Assembly (NCBI RefSeq): GCF_001435575.1
Contig: NZ_AZEA01000001.1
Coordinates: 62,001-126,000, forward strand
DNA from: Lentilactobacillus sunkii DSM 19904
GTDB lineage: Bacteria > Bacillota > Bacilli > Lactobacillales > Lactobacillaceae
Direction: 5' to 3'
DNA: 64,000 nt
This document shows, piece after piece, positions 28,059 to 36,072 of the stretch. The position numbers were made by a program, and so were the translations under genes. Each line of letters starts with the position of its first letter. The stretch's first letter is position 1. Under the pieces are notes generated by a model. The model saw only the letters and a list, made by a program, of their open reading frames with translations. It searched no databases and was not told the origin of the DNA.

Positions 28059-28517
28059 TTAATCAGTTCCCAACATGCTGTTAATCTGATTGCGAACGTT
28101 TATCGCATCTTCATCGGTTTTTCCAATAATTAAGACGGTATTGTCATCACCAAGGGTGCCAAAAATGCCACTGTAATTCATCTGGTACAGTAAGCTGGAA
28201 ATCACCGGCCCGCTTCCTGGCAGAACTTTCATAAACACTAATTTGTCTTGCGAATCAACGGACACAAAAGAATCTCGAATGGTTTGAACAAGTTTCTTTT
28301 CGGTATCAATATTTTTCTGAGTTGGCAGACTGTAACGGTAGCCACCTGTAACTGATGGTACTTTAACAAGCTGCATATCTTTGATATCTCTGGAAACCGT
28401 TGCCTGAGTAACTTTGATTCCCTGCTTATCCAGAAGTGAGACGAAATCTTCCTGTCTTTGAATATTATTACTCGTAAGCAACTGTTTAATTAGTCTTTGG
28501 CGTTCTTTTTTGCGCAT
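28059..28517 (-). CDS. argR: Arginine repressor ArgR
   Basis: ArgR is a hexameric arginine-sensing repressor. The N-terminal winged helix (about 1-70) contains TQATVSRDIKDMQLVKV, the core recognition segment. The C-terminal domain has the PGSGPVISSLLYQM segment and the arginine-binding GTLGDDNTVLII. It has 152 residues. A partial ARG-box-like palindrome lies just upstream at 28540-28553, which would allow autoregulation. The argR-recN pairing is common; its links with arginine deiminase genes cannot be judged from this window. Confidence 0.95.
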   Translation of the reverse strand: MRKKERQRLIKQLLTSNNIQRQEDFVSLLDKQGIKVTQATVSRDIKDMQLVKVPSVTGGYRYSLPTQKNIDTEKKLVQTIRDSFVSVDSQDKLVFMKVLPGSGPVISSLLYQMNYSGIFGTLGDDNTVLIIGKTDEDAINVRNQINSMLGTD

Positions 28518-28539
28518 GAATACACCCCCAACAGTATAT

Positions 28540-28553
28540 TGAATAAAAATACA
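28540..28553. promoter_or_regulatory. Possible ARG box before argR
   Basis: Read on the minus strand, TGTATTTTTATTCA matches the ARG-box palindrome TGAATAATTATTCA at 11 of 14 positions. It lies 22 bases before the argR start. No promoter is clear beside it. Confidence 0.3.
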
Positions 28554-28555
28554 GA

Positions 28556-29371
28556 TTATGATCCTTTTAATTCAGAATAAGCGTTCTCAATGACTTTTTC
28601 AATCGAAACATTTGGTGACATCACCGGTTCGTCGACTGATTCGAGTTCAACCAGGAATTCAATATTTCCTGCACCGCCCTTAATCGGTGAAAAATCAAGG
28701 TTTTGAACCGAATAACCATTAGCAACTGCGAAGTTCAGAATCTTTTCAAGAACCATTTTATGCACTGCAGGATCTTTAACAATCCCATGCTTGCCAACAT
28801 TTGATTTTCCGGCCTCAAACTGAGGCTTGATCAATGCAACAACATGACCGTTCTTCTTAATGATATTTTTTAATGGCGGTAAAATTAATTCCAATGAAAT
28901 AAATGAAACATCAATTGAGGCAAACTCTGGTTGTCCATGAGTAAAATCTGCAAGTTTACTATATCTGAAATTAGTATGCTCCATTACAACGACTCGAGGA
29001 TCCTCGCGAAGCTTCCAAACCAGCTGGTTGCTGCCGACATCGAGTGCATAACTTAATTTGGCACCACTTTGGAGCATCACGTCTGTAAATCCACCAGTTG
29101 AAGAGCCAATATCTAAAACTGTTAAGCCTGTAACATCCAAGTTAAACACTTTTAATGCCTTTTCGAGTTTCAAACCGCCACGACTCACATAAGGCATTGG
29201 TTTGCCCTTCAAGTGAAGATCGGTATCAACCGGGATTTTAGTCCCTGGCTTATCCAAACGTTCCTCGTTATCACCCAGAATTTCACCGGCCATCACTGCC
29301 CGTTTGGCTTTTTCTCGAGTATCAAACAATCCCTGGGTGACCAATAACACATCAACTCGTTGCTTTTCCAT
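28556..29371 (-). CDS. tlyA: TlyA family rRNA 2'-O-methyltransferase
   Basis: TlyA-family proteins methylate ribose on rRNA and were once called hemolysins. An S4 RNA-binding domain spans about residues 1-60 (RVDVLLVTQGLFDTREKAKR). An FtsJ-type SAM domain follows, with LDIGSSTGGFTD near 85-96 and DVSFISL. An upstream start adds 14 residues overlapping ispA. The ATG at 29371 matches the family start MEKQRVDVLLV, giving 271 residues. Its position between ispA and argR is standard. Confidence 0.93.
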   Translation of the reverse strand: MEKQRVDVLLVTQGLFDTREKAKRAVMAGEILGDNEERLDKPGTKIPVDTDLHLKGKPMPYVSRGGLKLEKALKVFNLDVTGLTVLDIGSSTGGFTDVMLQSGAKLSYALDVGSNQLVWKLREDPRVVVMEHTNFRYSKLADFTHGQPEFASIDVSFISLELILPPLKNIIKKNGHVVALIKPQFEAGKSNVGKHGIVKDPAVHKMVLEKILNFAVANGYSVQNLDFSPIKGGAGNIEFLVELESVDEPVMSPNVSIEKVIENAYSELKGS

Positions 29372-29372
29372 A

Positions 29373-30269
29373 TTACTTTTCGTCCTTATTTTTAAAATAA
29401 CTAGTAAAATCATTTAGCAGACTGGTGTCAATCATCAAATCCTGTCCAGCTTGGGCCAGTGCTTTTTGAGCATCCTTGACTGTCTGATGAAGCATTCCAT
29501 ACGACTTATCCAAGCCTAATAAATTTGGATAAGTGTTTTTACCGGCATCCTGATGAACCGGCTTGCCAATCTCTGCTTCAGTTCCGACAACGTCAAGGAT
29601 GTCATCATAAATTTGGTAAGCTTCGCCAAATTTTTCAGCAAATGTTAACAACGACCCGCGTTTTTCGGGAATAATCCTGCCAAGGATCAGCCCAGCTTCA
29701 ACCGCATACCGGATTAATGCACCCGTCTTGTTCCGATCCAATTTTTTTAAACCATCAAGTGATAGACGAGTCCCTTCAAACTCAATATCGTCGGCTTGGC
29801 CTGAAACCATCCCATGTGGGCCAGCTGCTTTGGCAAGCGCTAAAGTTAATTCAGCCTGCGTTTCACTGTCTAAATCATTATCAACCAGCCATTGGAAAGC
29901 AAGTGGTTGCAGTCCGTCACCGGCCAAAGTTGCCATACCTGCTCCAAACTTAACATGATTGGTAGGTTTGCCCCGGCGGAGGTCATCATTGTCCATCGCT
30001 GGTAAGTCATCGTGAACCAAGGAATAAGAGTGCATTAATTCAAGTGCACAACTGGCCTTCAACAGGGTGTGATCAATTTTGTCACCCAGACTTGAGAGTA
30101 CGGCCAAGGTTAAAAGCGGCCGCAACCGTTTTCCGCCTGCGTTGACTGAATAAGTCATTGCCTCGGTTAAAGTCTTTTGGTCAGTATCTTTGCCAATTTC
30201 AGTCTCCAAAATATGATTGATTTTTGGGATCCATAGGCTTTCAAATTCAGTCAGCTTTGTTGGCATCAT
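29373..30269 (-). CDS. ispA: Polyprenyl (farnesyl-type) diphosphate synthase
   Basis: This enzyme condenses isopentenyl diphosphate with allylic diphosphates to make C15-type prenyl chains. The first aspartate-rich motif DDLPAMDND and the second DDILDVVG are intact, as is GGKRLRP. The reading frame extends upstream to 30317, but AAAGGA precedes the double ATG at 30269/30266, giving about 298 residues and a 23-base overlap with xseB. The xseA-xseB-ispA order is standard. Confidence 0.94.
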   Translation of the reverse strand: MMPTKLTEFESLWIPKINHILETEIGKDTDQKTLTEAMTYSVNAGGKRLRPLLTLAVLSSLGDKIDHTLLKASCALELMHSYSLVHDDLPAMDNDDLRRGKPTNHVKFGAGMATLAGDGLQPLAFQWLVDNDLDSETQAELTLALAKAAGPHGMVSGQADDIEFEGTRLSLDGLKKLDRNKTGALIRYAVEAGLILGRIIPEKRGSLLTFAEKFGEAYQIYDDILDVVGTEAEIGKPVHQDAGKNTYPNLLGLDKSYGMLHQTVKDAQKALAQAGQDLMIDTSLLNDFTSYFKNKDEK

Positions 30270-30513
30270 GATCATCCTTTTCGTCTTTTGACGCTTCAAA
30301 TTCAACCTCGTTACCATCTTTATCCATCATCTTAGCCATCGTATGTTCGGCCTTGGTCAAAGTATCCTGAAGCTGTTCACTCAATTGAATACCGGTTTTG
30401 AATTTGTCCATTGATTCTTCCAGCGAAACATTTCCCTGTTCGAGTTGATTAACGATTGTTTCCAACTCGTTCATCTTTTGTTCGAACGTTTTGTTTTCTT
30501 GCTTGTCAGCCAT
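30247..30513 (-). CDS. xseB: Exodeoxyribonuclease VII small subunit
   Basis: XseB binds XseA in several copies to form exonuclease VII, which degrades single-stranded DNA. The helical segment FEQKMNELETIVNQLEQG and the ESMDKFKTGIQLS helix are typical. The ATG at 30513 starts one base after the xseA stop, behind AAGGAG; a longer reading would run 42 bases into xseA. It has 88 residues, with an acidic tail that overlaps ispA. Confidence 0.94.
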   Translation of the reverse strand: MADKQENKTFEQKMNELETIVNQLEQGNVSLEESMDKFKTGIQLSEQLQDTLTKAEHTMAKMMDKDGNEVEFEASKDEKDDHDANKAD

Positions 30514-30514
30514 C

Positions 30515-31858
30515 TTATTTCTCCTTCTTTGGGTTGATTTTATTGACAGAAGCATTCACCGTGCCATCACTAAAATGTACGTCAATTGTCTTCGATTCAA
30601 TGTCTGCAACCCGCTTTACAAATTTCCCCTGCTCATCGGTTGTATACGTGTAGCCTCGGCTGAGAATCTTCAATGGGCTCAAATGATCCAAAGACCCAAC
30701 CAGCATTTGATAATGCTGTTTTACATTCTTTAAATTTTGAACTGTCGCGCGGTCAAGCCGCCCCTGAAGCGTGGTTAATTTTTGCTGTTGTCCTTTGATC
30801 GTGTATGTTGGTGCAACTAACCGGAGCCGCATTTTCAGATCACTAAACCGTTCCTTGCGTTTACCGGTAATCTTGTCAGACTGGTTGTACAATCGTTGAG
30901 CCAACAAATCCAGTCGCTGGGAAAACGTCTCATATATCCGTTGAGGTGAGGTGAAAACAGTTGACTGCTGCAATCGTTTCAATCGTAGCTTGTCTTCTTG
31001 GATAACTTGATAAGCTGCATTGATAATTCGGTTTTGGGTAGTCTTTAAATCTACCAGGACCTGATCCAAACGTGGAACTGCCAATTCAGCCGCAGCTGTT
31101 GGGGTCGCAGCACGTACATCAGCGACCAGATCAGCAATTGTCGTATCGGTTTCGTGGCCAACAGAAGAGATAACCGGAATCTTGCTGGCCACAATCGCTC
31201 TGGCAACGTTTTCTTCGTTGAACGGCCACAAATCTTCAATTGAACCTCCGCCACGGCCAACAATTAATGTATCAAAACTGCCATTTTGATTAACCTGTTC
31301 AATTTGTCTGACAATATCCGCGCTGGCTTCGGTTCCTTGAACCAGTGCCGGAAACAGAACAATTTGAGCAATTGGATATCTTCTTCTAACCGTTGTGATA
31401 ATATCCCTAATCACGGCCCCGCTTGGCGAAGTGACCACGGCAATTCGTTTAGGAAACTGTTTTAAAGGCTTCTTCGGCAAGTTAAATAAACCTTCCTCGG
31501 AAAGCTTTTTCTTAAGTTGTTCGTATGCCTGATAAAGTTGGCCAACACCGTCTGGTTCCATTTGTTCAACGTAAATCTGATAACTTCCGCTAGGCTCATA
31601 GACTGATATGTGGCCAACAACTAAGACTTTCATTCCTTCCTCGGGAGTGAATTTGATCCGATTAAACGCTGATTTAAACATGATTGCACTGATTTTAGCA
31701 TTGTCATCTTTAAGACTAAAGTACTGATGGGCATTGGGGCGCAATCTGAAGTTGGAAATCTCCCCAGTGAGGTATACCTTAGTTAAATACGGATCAACGT
31801 CGAATTTTCTTTTTATATATTTTGTTAAGGCGCTAACGGTTAAATAATCATTCGCCAC
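30515..31858 (-). CDS. xseA: Exodeoxyribonuclease VII large subunit
   Basis: XseA is the catalytic subunit of exonuclease VII. An OB-fold DNA-binding domain fills about residues 1-110. The catalytic domain has TSPSGAVIRDI, GRGGGSIEDLWPFN and GHETDTTIADLVAD. A coiled-coil stretch follows, then the C-terminal RGYTYT segment. A TTG at 31864 lies only two bases from GGAG, whereas the GTG at 31858 is eight bases away, so GTG (447 residues) is preferred. It overlaps folD by 11 bases. Confidence 0.95.
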   Translation of the reverse strand: MANDYLTVSALTKYIKRKFDVDPYLTKVYLTGEISNFRLRPNAHQYFSLKDDNAKISAIMFKSAFNRIKFTPEEGMKVLVVGHISVYEPSGSYQIYVEQMEPDGVGQLYQAYEQLKKKLSEEGLFNLPKKPLKQFPKRIAVVTSPSGAVIRDIITTVRRRYPIAQIVLFPALVQGTEASADIVRQIEQVNQNGSFDTLIVGRGGGSIEDLWPFNEENVARAIVASKIPVISSVGHETDTTIADLVADVRAATPTAAAELAVPRLDQVLVDLKTTQNRIINAAYQVIQEDKLRLKRLQQSTVFTSPQRIYETFSQRLDLLAQRLYNQSDKITGKRKERFSDLKMRLRLVAPTYTIKGQQQKLTTLQGRLDRATVQNLKNVKQHYQMLVGSLDHLSPLKILSRGYTYTTDEQGKFVKRVADIESKTIDVHFSDGTVNASVNKINPKKEK

Positions 31859-32714
31859 GTTCAAGGCTCCATTCCGCTAAATCGACTGTCTGCTGCATCA
31901 AGGTAGCGATTGTCATTGGACCAACACCACCTGGCACAGGCGTAATATATGATACTTTATCAAATAGATCTGCATAATCGGTATCACCCACCAAATGGCC
32001 GTCTTCATTGATATTTTGACCAACATCAATGACCACAGCACCGGGTTTGACATCGTTTTTCGTAACTGTGTGGAGGCTACCGGTCGCTGATACGATGACG
32101 TCGGCATTCTTTGTATATTCGGTAATGTCCTTGGTGAGTAAATGTAAAATCGAAACGCTGGCGCCGGCATTCAGCATCAAAGCTGCCATTGGCTTACCAA
32201 CAATTGCACTGCGACCAATCATGACTGCATTCTTACCTTTAAGTTGAATCCCGTATTCCTTAAACATTGTCATGACACCCTTAGGCGTGCACGCCACCGG
32301 ATAGTTTGTCGAATCATCCAAATAAAGCTTACCGACGTTGACAGGATGAAAACCATCAACATCTTTTTCAGGCAGAATTGAACGGGTGATTTCTTTTTCA
32401 TTAATTTGCTTTGGTAATGGGTCTTGGACTAAAATACCGGTTACTTTTGGATTTTGATTATACTCTTCCACAACCTTAAGCAATTCGGCTTGTGAAATTG
32501 TATCCGGAAGTTCTCTAACGATTGAGTAAATTCCCAGTCTCTTAGCTGTCCGGTGCTTATTTCTAACATATCGTTGACTTGCCGGGTCTGTGCCAACAAT
32601 GATAACGACTAAACCAGGAGTGATTCCCTTATCTTTTTGAAGCTGCTTAACCCGCTGACTTGTTTGCGCATTCAGCTTTTTTGCCAGTGCTTTACCATCA
32701 ATAATCGTTGCCAT
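31848..32714 (-). CDS. folD: Methylenetetrahydrofolate dehydrogenase/cyclohydrolase FolD
   Basis: FolD oxidises 5,10-methylene-THF and hydrolyses the product to 10-formyl-THF, the donor used by Fmt. The substrate motif YVRNKHRTAKRLGI, QDPLPKQ, the dinucleotide site VMIGRSAIVGKP and TPVPGGVGPMT are visible. It has 288 residues. It opens the folD-xseAB-ispA-tlyA-argR-recN string after the nusB terminator. Confidence 0.96.
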   Translation of the reverse strand: MATIIDGKALAKKLNAQTSQRVKQLQKDKGITPGLVVIIVGTDPASQRYVRNKHRTAKRLGIYSIVRELPDTISQAELLKVVEEYNQNPKVTGILVQDPLPKQINEKEITRSILPEKDVDGFHPVNVGKLYLDDSTNYPVACTPKGVMTMFKEYGIQLKGKNAVMIGRSAIVGKPMAALMLNAGASVSILHLLTKDITEYTKNADVIVSATGSLHTVTKNDVKPGAVVIDVGQNINEDGHLVGDTDYADLFDKVSYITPVPGGVGPMTIATLMQQTVDLAEWSLERGE

Positions 32715-32758
32715 TCTAGAAACCGCTCCTTCGTATTTTCATTTTCAAGAAAACATAT

Positions 32759-32797
32759 GTACAAAAAAATAGATTTACACATGTGTAAATCTATTTT
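32759..32797 (-). terminator. nusB terminator, a perfect 32-bp palindrome over the stop codon
   Basis: Positions 32766-32797 form a perfect 32-bp palindrome centred on ACATGT. On the minus strand it is followed by a seven-base T-run. It contains the nusB stop codon (32791-32793) and its last codons. Confidence 0.85.
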
Positions 32798-33204
32798 ACC
32801 AGTTCTTCTAAAGCATGTGACAAAATCCCGTTAACAAATTTTCGTGAACGGTCATCACTAAACTTTTTTGCAAGCTCAATTGCTTCATTAATTGATACTT
32901 TGGCAGGCATGTCATCTACATAAACCATTTCATAGATGGCAATCTCCAAGATAATCAAATCAGTTCTGGCAATTCGCTCCAATGACCAACTGGAAGCTAA
33001 ATACTTTTCAATTGTTTTATCGATTTCAGACTTGTGTTCCAAAACACCTGAAATTAGTTGATGCAGATATTCAGGGTAATCATCGCCGTACTTACCGCTT
33101 GTCAAAACCTGGAAGAAATCCTTCCAGTCGGTTTGATCGTTGGTATTTAAAGCGAAAAGTGTTTGAAACGCAATTTCTCTTATTTGGTGTCGTGTTAATT
33201 CCAC
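32791..33204 (-). CDS. nusB: Transcription antitermination factor NusB
   Basis: NusB binds boxA of rRNA operons with NusE (S10) and promotes antitermination. The all-helical protein has 137 residues, with RHQIREIAFQTLFAL at the N-terminus and RTDLIILEIAIYEM and AIELAKKFSDDRSRKFVNGIL in the core. The start is GTG, sharing a base with the yqhY stop (TAGTG), so it is coupled. Its stop lies within its own terminator stem. Confidence 0.95.
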   Translation of the reverse strand: MELTRHQIREIAFQTLFALNTNDQTDWKDFFQVLTSGKYGDDYPEYLHQLISGVLEHKSEIDKTIEKYLASSWSLERIARTDLIILEIAIYEMVYVDDMPAKVSINEAIELAKKFSDDRSRKFVNGILSHALEELVK

Positions 33205-33641
33205 TAGTCCTCACCATTTTCCTGTTCATCGGCAAACGGGTTATTCGGATCAACTGTACTGGTGGTTTTTTCCGGAATAACTCCTTGAACGTGCACATTA
33301 ACTTCCGTGACCTTCAGTCCGGTCATGAAAAGCAACTGCTGTTCAACTTGACTTTGAATTTCAAGCGCAACTTTGGGTACAGAAACGCCATAATTCAGAT
33401 ATACATAGACGTCAACGGTTAATTCTTCGTTGGCATACGTCAAATTAACGCCTTTGCCATGCTCTTTTCTTCGTCCCAACAGTTCATTAACGCTAGTGGA
33501 AAACGAACCGCGCATCCGATTAACGCCGTCAATTTGTGAGGTTGCAACACCCGCAATAATTTCGAGAACGTTGGGCGCAATTTCAATTTTGCCAAGTTTC
33601 GGATCATTTGAATGAAGAATGATATTAGTGTCTTCAGCCAT
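33204..33641 (-). CDS. yqhY: Asp23/Gls24 family protein YqhY
   Basis: This is the second Asp23 (DUF322) paralogue in the window, 145 residues long. It has GVATSQIDGVNRM and a C-terminal VNVHVQGV strand, then an acidic tail. It sits in the conserved efp-yqhY-nusB block. In Bacillus, yqhY has been linked to control of acetyl-CoA carboxylase and envelope homeostasis; that role here is inference. Confidence 0.9.
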   Translation of the reverse strand: MAEDTNIILHSNDPKLGKIEIAPNVLEIIAGVATSQIDGVNRMRGSFSTSVNELLGRRKEHGKGVNLTYANEELTVDVYVYLNYGVSVPKVALEIQSQVEQQLLFMTGLKVTEVNVHVQGVIPEKTTSTVDPNNPFADEQENGED

Positions 33642-33672
33642 ATTAAAGCCTCCGTTTCAAATCAATCGGATA

Positions 33673-34233
33673 CTATGCTCGTGAAATGTAAGTTCCATCA
33701 GTCGTGTTGATAGTCAACTTATCGCCTTGGTTAACAAAGAATGGTACCTGCAATGTTAAACCGGTCGTCATAGTTGCTGGCTTTGAACCGCCAGAAGCAG
33801 TATCACCTTTGATACCTGGTTCAGTTGATGCAACTTCCAGTGTAACGGTATTTGGCAATTCAATTCCCAAAGTTTCATTACCATACTGAATAACTTGGAC
33901 CTCCATGTTTTCTTGGAGGTAATTCAATTCGCTCTTAATCTGTTCAGCAGGAATTGAAATCTGGTCATAGGTGTCCATGTCCATGAAGACGTGTTGATCA
34001 CCATCAGCATAAAGATATTGCATCTTACGGGTATCAATTTGTGCTTGTTCCATCTTGGCACCTGAACGGAATGTCTTTTCTTGAACGGCACCGGTACGAA
34101 GATTCTTTAACTTAGAACGGACAAATGCGCCACCCTTACCAGGCTTAACATGTTGGAAACTCAAAATTCTCCAGATTGCGTGATCAACCTCGATGGTTAA
34201 TCCATTTTTAAAATCAGCAGTTGAAATTGCCAT
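33673..34233 (-). CDS. efp: Elongation factor P
   Basis: EF-P rescues ribosomes stalled on consecutive prolines. Three beta-barrel domains are expected over its 186 residues. The loop [14 protein letters not shown] carries the lysine (PGKGG) that is modified in many bacteria. The reading frame extends 11 residues further, but the ATG at 34233 follows AGGAGGAACA and matches the family start [11 protein letters not shown]. It heads efp-yqhY-nusB. Confidence 0.96.
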   Translation of the reverse strand: MAISTADFKNGLTIEVDHAIWRILSFQHVKPGKGGAFVRSKLKNLRTGAVQEKTFRSGAKMEQAQIDTRKMQYLYADGDQHVFMDMDTYDQISIPAEQIKSELNYLQENMEVQVIQYGNETLGIELPNTVTLEVASTEPGIKGDTASGGSKPATMTTGLTLQVPFFVNQGDKLTINTTDGTYISRA

Positions 34234-34328
34234 TATTGTTCCTCCTAAATGTAATGTAACATACATTGATTATATAATACTTTAAGCCAAAATAGCCAGT
34301 TTAAATGGTATCCTGGTCTCAGACAATT

Positions 34329-34365
34329 AAAAAGCTGGGATGCAAAACACGAGTTTTGTCCCAGC
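34329..34365 (-). terminator. rpmA terminator
   Basis: On the minus strand GCTGGGACAAAAC pairs with GTTTTG and TCCCAGC around a short loop with a two-base bulge, then a T-run follows. It separates rplU-prp-rpmA from efp. Confidence 0.8.
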
Positions 34366-34388
34366 CTCTATAATTCAAATATTGTGCC

Positions 34389-34682
34389 TTATTTGGCAGC
34401 TTCAGCAACTGGATAAACTGAAACCTGACGCTTGTCGCGTCCTTTTCTTTCGAAACGAACAACTCCATCAACGACTGCAAACAATGTATCATCGTTACCA
34501 CGCTTAACATTGTTTCCTGGGTAAATATGAGTTCCACGTTGACGATAGATGATTGAGCCACTGTGAACAGATGATCCGTCGGCAGCCTTCGTACCTAAAC
34601 GACGACCAGCTGAGTTACGACCGTTGGCAGTTGATCCACCACCTTTATGGTGAGAGAAGAATTGTAAATTCATTGCTAACAT
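34389..34682 (-). CDS. rpmA: Ribosomal protein L27 with cleavable N-terminus
   Basis: bL27 reaches towards the peptidyl-transferase centre. The protein has 97 residues. The first nine, MLAMNLQFF, precede [15 protein letters not shown]; in Firmicutes such an extension is removed by the cysteine protease Prp after the FF pair. The prp gene lies 25 bases upstream, consistent with this. The ATG at 34682 follows a good ribosome site. Confidence 0.96.
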   Translation of the reverse strand: MLAMNLQFFSHHKGGGSTANGRNSAGRRLGTKAADGSSVHSGSIIYRQRGTHIYPGNNVKRGNDDTLFAVVDGVVRFERKGRDKRQVSVYPVAEAAK

Positions 34683-34707
34683 AGGTTTACACCTCCAGAT
34701 TAATTGA

Positions 34708-35043
34708 TTATTTTACTGTATTTAACTTAATATACTTACTATAACTATTTGCTATATCAGCCATTCCGTTTGCAAAGGTATTCAAAACTGCATCAGCTTG
34801 AATACTTTTCTTTGAATCGGTAACAACTGGCACATCGACTGACAGATAACCGCCATTGTCATCATCACTATCAACATCAACATCCAGCCCAACAACCTCT
34901 TGAAGGCCATTGACTGTTGTGATGCTTAACACTGAAACGGCTGAACAGACAATATCTTGTCCATACTCACCGGCATCGGCATGTCCGGTAATGGTAAACC
35001 CGCTAACATGACCGCGATAACGCTTAATGGAAGCTTTAATCAT
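34708..35043 (-). CDS. prp: Ribosomal-processing cysteine protease Prp
   Basis: Prp (YsxB, DUF464) cleaves the N-terminal extension of L27 before ribosome assembly. The catalytic motif [18 protein letters not shown] has both histidine and cysteine intact, at about residues 19 and 31 from the chosen start. A GTG at 35052 would add three residues, but the ATG at 35043 is seven bases after GAGGTG (111 residues). It lies between rplU and rpmA, as in most Firmicutes. Confidence 0.94.
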   Translation of the reverse strand: MIKASIKRYRGHVSGFTITGHADAGEYGQDIVCSAVSVLSITTVNGLQEVVGLDVDVDSDDDNGGYLSVDVPVVTDSKKSIQADAVLNTFANGMADIANSYSKYIKLNTVK

Positions 35044-35063
35044 ATCAGTCACCTCAAAGTAAA

Positions 35064-35372
35064 TTATGCCTTGATTGAATCAATAACAACCTTGGTATAT
35101 GGTTGACGATGGCCCTTCTTTGAACGTGAGCCCTTCTTTGGTTTGTAACGGAAGATTGTAATCTTCTTTTGACGACCCTGCTTTTCAACAGTTCCAGTTA
35201 CTGATGCGCCATCAACTAATGGTGTACCAACTTTAACTGAATCGCCACCAACCATAACAACTTGATCAAAAGTAACTTTTGAGCCTTCGTCTGCGCTTAA
35301 CTTTTCAACGTAGATTGCGTCGCCTTCAGAAACTTTGTATTGCTTACCGCCTGTAGTAATAACTGCGTACAT
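35064..35372 (-). CDS. rplU: Ribosomal protein L21
   Basis: bL21 binds 23S rRNA in the large subunit. The 102-residue protein has the N-terminal [14 protein letters not shown] and the C-terminal [11 protein letters not shown] segments typical of the family. It is first in rplU-prp-rpmA, with a structured leader and a strong promoter upstream. The Shine-Dalgarno is GGAGGTG. Confidence 0.96.
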   Translation of the reverse strand: MYAVITTGGKQYKVSEGDAIYVEKLSADEGSKVTFDQVVMVGGDSVKVGTPLVDGASVTGTVEKQGRQKKITIFRYKPKKGSRSKKGHRQPYTKVVIDSIKA

Positions 35373-35374
35373 AT

Positions 35375-35490
35375 CTTGTGCACCTCCTTATAAATTTGCT
35401 TAGACTCGCCGAAAGCAAGCGCTCTGACCTGTATCAGAGACTTATCAGCTTGAATCGAGCGGTTGTAGCTGTGGAAGCCACAATTACAAC
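35375..35490 (-). ncRNA. Candidate L21 leader RNA
   Basis: The expected transcript from the promoter at 35497-35525 has an untranslated leader of about 118 bases. It can fold a hairpin from GTAATTGTGG with CCACAGCTAC, another from CTCTGA with TCAGAG, and a third near the end. Its place and size fit the L21 autoregulatory leader known in Firmicutes. I could not compare it with the family model. Confidence 0.55.
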
Positions 35491-35496
35491 GTTACT

Positions 35497-35525
35497 AGTA
35501 TACATAATCGCCAACCGTTCGTCAA
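35497..35525 (-). promoter_or_regulatory. rplU promoter
   Basis: On the minus strand TTGACG (35520-35525) and TATACT (35497-35502) are separated by exactly 17 bases, upstream of the structured rplU leader. Confidence 0.8.
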
Positions 35526-35543
35526 TAGAAACCTGTAAGCCGT

Positions 35544-35571
35544 AAAAAAACAACCGCTACCCACGGCTGTT
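35544..35571 (-). terminator. Terminator of the 38-residue peptide gene
   Basis: On the minus strand AACAGCCG pairs with CGGTTGTT (one wobble) around a seven-base loop, followed by a run of T. It begins four bases after the stop codon of the peptide gene. Confidence 0.75.
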
Positions 35572-35574
35572 CTT

Positions 35575-35691
35575 TTATTTTCGTTGAGCTAAATGCTTGC
35601 CATTCTCGCGCATGGTCGTTGAAGAATTGGTAAAATACTGGATAATTCCACAGACAATGAAAATAAATACAATAAAGATTACAAATCCCAC
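35575..35691 (-). CDS. Unrecognised 38-residue single-span membrane peptide
   Basis: The start is GTG, eight bases after a perfect AGGAGG. Residues 2 to about 20 are almost purely hydrophobic (GFVIFIVFIFIVCGIIQYF), followed by a polar basic tail ending HLAQRK. It has its own promoter with a 17-base spacer at 35738-35766 and its own terminator, so it looks like a complete one-gene unit. I do not recognise a family. One cysteine sits in the membrane span. The lipid-facing helix with a charged C-terminus could be a small regulatory or toxin-like peptide, but nothing shows that. Confidence 0.6.
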   Translation of the reverse strand: MGFVIFIVFIFIVCGIIQYFTNSSTTMRENGKHLAQRK

Positions 35692-35737
35692 AACTTCCAC
35701 CTCCTATTGACGTGGCAGCTTTTCACTGCACAATTTT

Positions 35738-35766
35738 ATTATCATGCTTTCTGTGGATTGCTTCAA
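35738..35766 (-). promoter_or_regulatory. Promoter of the 38-residue peptide gene
   Basis: On the minus strand TTGAAG (35761-35766) and GATAAT (35738-35743) are 17 bases apart, with T before the -10 element. The leader to the GTG start is about 40 bases. Confidence 0.55.
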
Positions 35767-35909
35767 ATTATTAGTTTAAAATGGGTGAATATTTAATAAA
35801 AATGCAACATATTTAAGGAAATCATAATGTTTTTGACTGATTGAGCCAATTATGCTGAATAAACATTGACTACCATGTGAATATTTCATATAATTGTTAT
35901 TGTTGATTT

Positions 35910-35983
35910 GTCGCAATAGCTCAGCTGGATAGAGCAACGGTCTTCTAAACCGTAGGTCGAGAGTCCGAATCTCTCTTGCGACA
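35910..35983 (+). tRNA. tRNA-Arg (anticodon UCU)
   Basis: The acceptor stem GTCGCAA/TTGCGAC is perfect. The D arm AGCTCAGCTGGATAGAGC, the anticodon loop CTTCTAA with TCT, and the T arm GAGAGTCCGAATCTCTC are all present. The discriminator base is A and CCA is not encoded. It stands alone on the plus strand with its own terminator and reads AGA codons. Confidence 0.97.
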
Positions 35984-35997
35984 TAACATCGGGATCA

Positions 35998-36039
35998 GTC
36001 CCGTTAGCCTTGGAACTAAAGGCTAACGGGACTTTTTTT
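35998..36039 (+). terminator. tRNA-Arg terminator
   Basis: GTCCCGTTAGCC pairs with GGCTAACGGGAC around an 11-base loop, followed by seven T. Confidence 0.88.
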
Positions 36040-36072
36040 GCATTATAAATACAAACTCTTCATCATCTAGTG

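Noticed and set aside
34319-34561. An 80-residue minus-strand frame over the rpmA region
   Set aside because: It overlaps rpmA in another frame and ends in its terminator; it is a shadow of rpmA.
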